Source of the DNA: Trachipleistophora hominis
Taxonomy: Eukaryota > Microsporidia > Pleistophoridae
DNA length: 22,950 nucleotides
NCBI GenBank assembly: GCA_000316135.1
Contig: JH993798.1
Location: 43,393-66,342, forward strand
Direction: 5' to 3'
Shown here: positions 17,901-22,950 of the stretch, piece by piece
Position numbering within the stretch: position 1 is the stretch's first letter
How the letters are laid out: the number at the start of each line of letters is the position of its first letter
Position numbers and translations under genes: made by a program
The notes under the pieces: generated by a model
What the model saw: only the letters and a program-made list of their open reading frames with translations
Database searches by the model: none
Told to the model about the DNA's origin: nothing

Positions 17901-18410
17901 ATGCTACCCGTGATTATTATAATTTTTTCGTCGCTTATTCTTGTATTTTCCATTCTTAGAAGAAAGTCTGTTGATACATGTAAAAGCAATAGCACTAATT
18001 TAGATGCTTACTACGGACTGAAAGAAAATGCAAATAATGTTCTAAAAACGAAGGCTCTCTTAGAAGCTGCTATTGCAAACCTTAAACAGCGCGAAGACAA
18101 CTATTCTAAAAAGTATATAATACAGCAAATGTACAACCAAAGACTATTAAGCCCAAAAATATGGGACAACTTAAGAACATTAATCAAGGATTTGGAATAT
18201 GAACAACTTGTTATTGAGGCTGAGGCGGAGTTAATTAAGCCGGGATGGAATATTTTTGGAGATGCTAGCAAAATGCTTCCCCATCAGAAGAAAAGGGAGG
18301 AAAAAATGGACAAGGAGAACAGGACTAGAGAAAATTCCTTTTTGTTAAAGAAGAAGGAAACATTAGAAAATCAGTTAATGACGAAACTGATGGAGGCTTC
18401 GTTAAAATAA
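17901..18410 (+). CDS. SEC66: Sec66/Sec71-like subunit of the ER Sec63 translocation complex
   Basis: In yeast Sec66 (Sec71) joins Sec62, Sec63 and Sec72 at the Sec61 channel for post-translational protein import into the ER. The 169-residue product starts with a membrane segment (PVIIIIFSSLILVFSIL, residues 3-19) followed by basic RRK, so it is anchored with its bulk in the cytosol, as in Sec66. After YYGLKE comes a helical region (KALLEAAIANLKQRE, YIIQQMYNQRLLSPKIWDNL) that parallels the yeast LKAALLNRG and LYKNGSIGEDYW segments in order and spacing, then AEAELIKPGW, matching the family's EAERLQPGW. A charged C-terminal helix ends the protein. It is shorter than yeast Sec66 (about 206). The match was made by eye from memory of the family and should be treated as strong but unverified. 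Confidence 0.78.
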   Translation: MLPVIIIIFSSLILVFSILRRKSVDTCKSNSTNLDAYYGLKENANNVLKTKALLEAAIANLKQREDNYSKKYIIQQMYNQRLLSPKIWDNLRTLIKDLEYEQLVIEAEAELIKPGWNIFGDASKMLPHQKKREEKMDKENRTRENSFLLKKKETLENQLMTKLMEASLK

Positions 18411-18493
18411 ACCAGCTCCTGTTAAGATGAAACGATATTTTTATACAAGAAATTATTTTATAATCATCTATTTTTAATAGTTTCATTTTAAAT

Positions 18494-18709
18494 TTATTGC
18501 GGAAGTAGTTTTAAATTCATTTTCTCTATTTTCTTCTCCAAAATCTCTATTTTACTGGTCAACTTGTCAATAATACTATCTAATTCTTCAACACGTGTTT
18601 TGCATAAATTAACATCTGCCGTACGCAGAGAAAAATACAACGAACTCTTACTTCTTTTCTCCAAAGCCTTTTCCAAACTTAATTCCATATCGTTATTTTT
18701 CTTTTCCAT
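18494..18709 (-). CDS. Small coiled-coil protein, 71 residues, function unknown
   Basis: The frame begins with ATG 18709, preceded directly by CCC (GGG at 18710-18712 on plus), and ends 83 nt from the end of the convergent Sec66-like gene. A TTG four codons further up was rejected. The protein is almost wholly helical: an acidic/basic first half (MELSLEKALEKRSK), a middle with SLRTADVNL, then a heptad-like coiled coil (RVEELDSIIDKLTSKIEILE). The size and single coiled coil fit a small subunit of a larger complex (kinetochore, mediator or tethering type), but I cannot tell which. The perfect start signal and amphipathic pattern argue that it is a real gene. Confidence 0.65.
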   Translation of the reverse strand: MEKKNNDMELSLEKALEKRSKSSLYFSLRTADVNLCKTRVEELDSIIDKLTSKIEILEKKIEKMNLKLLPQ

Positions 18710-18712
18710 GGG
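18710..18712 (-). promoter_or_regulatory. CCC-like start signal of the coiled-coil gene
   Basis: On the minus strand AATCCC abuts ATG 18709 with no spacer. It is the main evidence that this short frame is a gene. Confidence 0.5.
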
Positions 18713-19128
18713 ATTCAATTTAATTTGAAAATCTGAAATAATGATAAAATGCTCTTAACCCAATTAGTCTCAAATACTGCTTAATAATAAAAAGTAAAAA
18801 CGTAGTACTTTATCTTTCGTAGATAAATAACGGAAAATACGCGTATTAAAGAGATGCGTGGAGTATGTATAAAATAAGTGCTCATCAACAGTTCACTCTT
18901 TTGCTAAAACAATCAAATAGCAACGTTATTATTTTTAGCTATGAATATAAAACATTCTTCTTTGATAAAAAGGTACTAATCGTTTTATACACACAAATTT
19001 CTTAGTTCCTAGTTATTTTTGTCGTCTGATCATAATAAAAAAGCTATGGTATGATGTTATAGAACCATACACAAATAAAATAGCTGCATTTTAAAATCTG
19101 TCAATTTTTTGAGCCTCAGAAAAAAGTG
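18713..19128. other. Divergent intergenic region, coiled-coil and WD40-like genes
   Basis: About 0.4 kb of AT-rich DNA between two divergent starts. It must hold both promoters. I see no ORF, repeat or RNA gene in it. Confidence 0.5.
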
Positions 19129-19131
19129 CCC
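19129..19131 (+). promoter_or_regulatory. CCC-like start signal of the WD40-like gene
   Basis: GTGCCC lies four bases before ATG 19136. The same frame is open from a TTG at 19109, but the signal lies between the two, so the ATG was chosen. Confidence 0.55.
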
Positions 19132-19135
19132 TTTA

Positions 19136-19915
19136 ATGATTCAGGTAGAAAAAATAGCAAATATTGTCTATTTCGATTCCAACCTTTCAAAAGATTCTAC
19201 ACTGATAGTTTCTTCACCCAACGGCCTGTTGTCAATAATTAAATACAACAAAACTGAATACATCAAATTTGACATTGAACAAAAAAATGTGGTGATATAT
19301 CCGAACGGAGATGAATTGTTTACAACCTCTGATACCGAACAAGGCCTGCGAGTATGGGATCTTGAGTCGAAAAAGATTGTTTTTAGCTATCCTAAAGATA
19401 ACATAAAGCAACATGTTTATATACAACACAATAATATAGCAGCTCTAACAAATCTGGGAATAAAATTTTACGATCTGCGAATGAGGTATTCGTATAATTT
19501 TTATGAAGCTAAAAACGTTGAACAGTTGGATTATAACAGGGGTCTATATTTTGCAACGGACCACGCTGTTTTTATGTATCAGAATAATGATAAAACTCAG
19601 ATATATAACTCAGAAACAAGAATAAAGGATTTAAAAGACGGCGTTGTCCTGGCTGACGATCATTTATATTTTATCAATGAACAGTTATCCAAAAGCTATT
19701 GTGCTGATCAAATACTCCCTCTACATCACGAATTCAAGGGACAAAAAATACTTGTAAGTACATTAAAAACGAACCTCATCGATTGGGTTGGTTATGATCA
19801 CCAGTTTAAAGAAAAATTTAGTCAATTTGAAAAAATTGACCGGGCTATAAGCAACGAAGATGTTTTTTACATTTTTAGCAACAAAGAATTATACGGTGTT
19901 AATTTTGATTTTTAA
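19136..19915 (+). CDS. Small WD40-like beta-propeller protein, function unknown
   Basis: The 259-residue product shows one fairly good WD40 unit, GLRVWDLESKKIVFSY, and a second weaker one, GIKFYDLRMRYSYNF, with other strand-rich units that lack the WD dipeptide (LLSIIKYNKTEYIKF near the N-terminus, AVFMYQNNDKTQIYN, ELYGVNFDF at the end). The spacing of about 40 residues fits a six- or seven-bladed propeller reduced to its minimum. Such proteins are scaffolds for other proteins. I cannot tell which WD40 family it belongs to; the repeats are too diverged. ATG 19136 was taken because of its upstream CCC. It converges on another propeller-like gene (20385-21302). Confidence 0.7.
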   Translation: MIQVEKIANIVYFDSNLSKDSTLIVSSPNGLLSIIKYNKTEYIKFDIEQKNVVIYPNGDELFTTSDTEQGLRVWDLESKKIVFSYPKDNIKQHVYIQHNNIAALTNLGIKFYDLRMRYSYNFYEAKNVEQLDYNRGLYFATDHAVFMYQNNDKTQIYNSETRIKDLKDGVVLADDHLYFINEQLSKSYCADQILPLHHEFKGQKILVSTLKTNLIDWVGYDHQFKEKFSQFEKIDRAISNEDVFYIFSNKELYGVNFDF

Positions 19916-20384
19916 ACGACTGTGTTGCTCGATCCATAAACAATTTCTAGTTAGAATTTAATTACGTGGCATTTTAATCGTTCAAATAGTTAAGCGTATT
20001 CTAACGTTGCCTGCCAGCTTCCCTTCGGATTTAACTCCTTCTAAAGACTGTAGAACTTGCAATAAAACGTGTTTATACGGGTAAATCTCGTCCAAGAACA
20101 ACTTTTAATATATTTAATACATTAAATAAGTATAAATACCAATATAGCTGTCTATATATAACGATAAATATTATTTATAGTGGTTCTATATATTAATATG
20201 TTACAAAAAATGCTAATTAATTTATGGCTATTCAACCATCATAACGCATATTTAAAGAAAGCTACTATTCTTTTTGATTTACAGCTTATTTATTCCAGCA
20301 TATTATCAATTATACACCCCATCCCACATCTATGATTAGAAACCATAATTAACATTCTATAATTAAACCTTGGAAATGTTCTAT
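19916..20384. other. Convergent intergenic region between two propeller-like genes
   Basis: About 0.47 kb of very AT-rich DNA, with stretches of alternating TA (for example near 20150-20200). It contains only the 3' flanks of the two genes; no ORF or RNA gene was seen. Confidence 0.5.
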
Positions 20385-21302
20385 CTAATTTTTCGCCAAC
20401 TTTCTTTTCAGTTCTTCAATTTGATCCATTAGTTCAAATACCATTCGTTTACTTTCTATTTTATTTTCTATTAGCCTCGTTCTCACCTCCTCCCTAAAGG
20501 TATCCATTTCAGAAAATTTAATTTCATTGTCCAATTCAAAATATTTAAATTTCGATTGAGATGATCCCTCCAATATTACACGGACAGTATCTTTCCCAAG
20601 ATGGTATTCAATTACCTTTTCTCCGATTATAAATAGCTCTCTTTTGTTTTTGAAGATGATATTTCGCCCACTATACGATTCTATGGCTTTTATTATTTTC
20701 CTGTTTCCTATATCCAGAATGTAAATGGTGTCATCAGTCAAAAAGGCTACCACCGGGATAAATTTGTTTATACTCATATCTATAACAGCAATACTCTCCA
20801 AATTGATGATTTCATCAAAAACGTAATCCTTTAGAGTATAAAACTTGTTCTCGGTACTCAAAACAAATACTGCGTTATTAAAAAGTCTTAACTCCCTGAC
20901 CGTAAAATTTACACTAATAATTCGTTCACCCAAGTATATTTTGCTATCTTCCCAGAATACGTAGTTATCTGCACAGGAACTAAGGCCCTTAATATTATCA
21001 GGCACGCGTTTAACTATCTGGAAATTAGTTTCATTCTTCATGAGTACTAAATGATCATTTGCTATCAAAAATATTGTTGTACCGAATGAAATTAGGCGAA
21101 TATCGTGATAAAGCGGGATGATTGTATCGACGATCTTATATAACGTGCCGTGTGAATACCCATACAAAATGTTATCTATATCAATGAATACGTCCTCCAT
21201 TTCAACACTAGTATCCAGCGCATACACGTTGCTATATGTCAAGTTGTTTGAAGTGTGAAAGAGCAGCTTTTGTCCTTTTTCTATCTGAATAAAGAAATGC
21301 AT
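20385..21302 (-). CDS. Beta-propeller-like protein with C-terminal coiled coil, function unknown
   Basis: The 305 residues fall into short strand-rich units with no WD dipeptide: ILYGYSHGTLYKIVD, IFLIANDHLVLMKN, YVFWEDSKIYLGE, AVFVLSTENKFYTLKD, VAFLTDDTIYILDIGNRKI and ELFIIGEKVIEYHLGK. The pattern of a hydrophobic strand, a turn with Asp/Asn/Gly and another strand is that of a degenerate beta-propeller. The last 45 residues (EEVRTRLIENKIESKRMVFE...LKRKLAKN) form a charged helix, probably a coiled coil. Propeller plus C-terminal coiled coil occurs in coronin and in some nucleolar and kinetochore proteins, but no family signature is visible. ATG 21302 is one base after a CCC run, so the start is reliable. 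Confidence 0.75.
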   Translation of the reverse strand: MHFFIQIEKGQKLLFHTSNNLTYSNVYALDTSVEMEDVFIDIDNILYGYSHGTLYKIVDTIIPLYHDIRLISFGTTIFLIANDHLVLMKNETNFQIVKRVPDNIKGLSSCADNYVFWEDSKIYLGERIISVNFTVRELRLFNNAVFVLSTENKFYTLKDYVFDEIINLESIAVIDMSINKFIPVVAFLTDDTIYILDIGNRKIIKAIESYSGRNIIFKNKRELFIIGEKVIEYHLGKDTVRVILEGSSQSKFKYFELDNEIKFSEMDTFREEVRTRLIENKIESKRMVFELMDQIEELKRKLAKN

Positions 21303-21303
21303 A

Positions 21304-21306
21304 GGG
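21304..21306 (-). promoter_or_regulatory. CCC-like start signal of the propeller/coiled-coil gene
   Basis: On the minus strand TTACCC is followed after one base by ATG 21302. Confidence 0.55.
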
Positions 21307-22488
21307 TAAGAATTTTAGACATCATAAAAACACCCTGTGCTCTTCCACGTATAATTTATGGTTGAATACAAAACACTAAAAAGTAAATCTTCAATACAGC
21401 GAAGTACTTTTTTTAGTTTTTAAATTTTCGTTTCTAATTTAACACTTTTACTTGAAAATTAATAACAAGATGTAACTCAGTCACTTAGGATAGCTACTAA
21501 ACGAGTGTATACACATTACGAAACTTTTACACATGTAAATCTATTAACTGAGAAGAGTTTGATAATGTAATATGGCTATCAGTATTTAATCGTAGAAAGG
21601 ATGCAAAGTGCACACAAAGGAGTATTTTACATAAATAGTAGATGTAATGGTAACACACAAAAGATAGGTTTGTGGATATAAAAGCAACCTGTAGTTCTAA
21701 AATAGTTGTGTTAGGAATGAGATTTTATTTTAAAGAAACATATTTAATTAATTTTTAAATGAAATTTTATTTCGCTTGCTATTTCATATCGAGATCATTC
21801 TACGTGTTTTGTTTTTAGGATAACAGAAGTTCTATAGAGCACATATTACGACGAAATCGACAACACTTCATAGCAGCTACCCGAAGCGAAATTGTTTGCA
21901 TTATTTTAGCTGACTGCATAAAAGTTATAATCGTATAGGTCCAATATAATTTATCCATTCTTTCATCTTGATCTTGGTCCTATTATCTCAGTCGTTACCT
22001 TCCATTTTACGTTTTTTTGTAGAAGTTAAAATTAATTTATTTTAATGATGATGATAATGAGGTGGAAGATTAATAACCGGATTTGTTTGGATAAAGCTCT
22101 TTCAATCCAAAAAAAAAATTAAAATTAATTTTTGTTGAAAATAATATTCTGCTATATCATTGCTAAAAGATGGCTGGGAATGTCCGGCGAGAAAAATTAA
22201 TTTATAATTATTTAGTTTTTGTTACATTCACAAGTTACACTTTTTTATAAAATATATTTGATTAATGAATATTATCTTTTCCTCAATGGTTTTGAAGAAG
22301 AGTCTTTGTGTGGTAACATCTCTTTGGTTTTATTAACCTCTAATTTGCGGTTTCATTCGATATTAATCCATTAGGTATTCGTACAACTTGTCTATGGCTT
22401 GAATTCTGGTCCGTTCTCCCATCGAAACTTGTACCAGTTTCAATCTAATTAATATATGTAGGCTAAATATTTTTATTTTGATCATGAA

Positions 22489-22504
22489 CAGTCCCAGCGG
22501 ACTG
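22489..22504. repeat. Hairpin with a 6-bp GC-containing stem and tetraloop
   Basis: CAGTCC (22489-22494) pairs perfectly with GGACTG (22499-22504) around the 4-nt loop CAGC. It is one of four inverted repeats within 210 nt. Confidence 0.5.
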
Positions 22505-22521
22505 GAAAAGCGCTTGTATCG

Positions 22522-22548
22522 TAAGGTGATAAATGAAAGTTCACCTTA
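22522..22548. repeat. Hairpin with an 8-bp stem
   Basis: TAAGGTGA (22522-22529) and TCACCTTA (22541-22548) are exact inverted arms with an 11-nt loop that contains AAATGAAAGT, a sequence seen again in the next repeat. Confidence 0.55.
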
Positions 22549-22593
22549 TAACAAAGCTTAAAAACCTACAGATGCATATTATTAGTGAAAATA

Positions 22594-22658
22594 TCAAAAT
22601 GAAAGTATGAATTGGTAATAACATTGAGATGTAAAATGGATTGTAACTTTCATTTTGA
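22594..22658. repeat. 13-bp perfect inverted repeat, 39-nt loop
   Basis: TCAAAATGAAAGT (22594-22606) and ACTTTCATTTTGA (22646-22658) are exact reverse complements. The segment AATGAAAGT also occurs in the loop of the preceding hairpin (22532-22540), so that loop could compete for the same 3' arm. Confidence 0.65.
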
Positions 22659-22681
22659 ACCTAAATATCTGTTTGAATTAG

Positions 22682-22698
22682 AATCATAGTTTATGATT
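22682..22698. repeat. Hairpin with a 7-bp stem
   Basis: AATCATA and TATGATT are perfect inverted arms around a 3-nt loop. Being pure AT apart from one base pair type, it is weaker evidence than its neighbours. Confidence 0.35.
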
Positions 22699-22950
22699 TT
22701 AAACCTATGAAAGACCATTAATGTCTCTGTTAGATTACCCGTATATTTTTCTTGTTAATTCCTATACCAATGTTACCGTTACTAACATATGAAGTTTTAT
22801 CTTTAAATTGGTTGCCATTTGGTTATAGAGCGTTTGAATCTTATTTTGTATTCAGTAATTTTTTGTATTTAATAAATAATGAAACTTAATGTGAATACTA
22901 TTCCATTTTTTAATGAACCACGGAATTGTTTCCTTGAATCGTGGCTAAAC

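Larger units (their letters stand above)
21307..22950. other. Right-end gene-free region with clustered inverted repeats
   Basis: No ORF of useful length is present on either strand for 1.6 kb. The left part is plain AT-rich DNA with an A9 run near 22109-22117. The part from 22489 to 22698 holds four perfect inverted repeats, listed separately. No tRNA cloverleaf or rRNA segment was recognised. Confidence 0.5.

Noticed and set aside
19136..21302. Possible paralogy of the two neighbouring propeller-like proteins
   Set aside because: One short stretch is alike (ILPLHHEF versus IIPLYHDI), but the flanks do not align, so chance is as likely as common origin.
1..22950. CRISPR arrays, insertion sequences, bacterial operators or riboswitches
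   Set aside because: No regularly spaced direct repeats, transposase ORF or bacterial-type gene order was seen; the window is eukaryotic nuclear DNA.

Overview
The window looks like nuclear DNA of a microsporidian (obligate intracellular fungal relative). The reasons are eukaryotic-only genes (SMC4 of condensin, RNA polymerase subunit Rpb5, a Sec66-like ER translocon subunit, a Jjj1-like zinc-finger J protein), no convincing introns, short proteins, AT-rich intergenic DNA, and a C-run sitting directly before most start codons, which matches the microsporidian 'CCC-like' start signal. Intergenic gaps of 0.4-1.9 kb and a large diverged leucine-rich protein would fit a Trachipleistophora/Vavraia-type genome more than a compact Encephalitozoon one; the genus is a guess.

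Layout from left to right. 1-796: mostly non-coding, with one doubtful small ORF. 797-2293 (+): phosphoglycerate mutase of the cofactor-independent type (glycolysis). 2294-3264: gene-free, with a GC-rich patch that may encode a structured RNA. 3265-7127 (-): condensin SMC4, whose basic N-terminal extension lies in a different frame. 8125-8903 (-): a GNAT acetyltransferase split over two frames, with a hydrophobic leader. 9891-10742 (-): Jjj1-like protein with two zinc fingers and a J-like domain lacking HPD. 11891-12484 (+): Rpb5. 13097-15996 (-): a roughly 960-residue leucine-rich protein split over two frames. 17901-18410 (+): Sec66-like. 18494-18709 (-): 71-residue coiled-coil protein. 19136-19915 (+): small WD40-like protein. 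20385-21302 (-): beta-propeller-like protein with a C-terminal coiled coil. 21303-22950: no gene seen, but a cluster of inverted repeats.

The genes are mostly unrelated housekeeping functions and do not form an operon or an obvious system. The most notable pattern is that three of ten genes (SMC4, GNAT, leucine-rich protein) are broken in the same direction: each lacks one base relative to a continuous reading frame. In two of them the break falls exactly on a run of A or T that also reads as a -1 slippery heptamer. Homopolymer under-calling in sequencing is the simplest explanation; transcriptional slippage or -1 frameshifting are alternatives that can be tested. Several alternative-start predictions (TTG/GTG) were replaced by downstream ATGs that carry the C-run signal.
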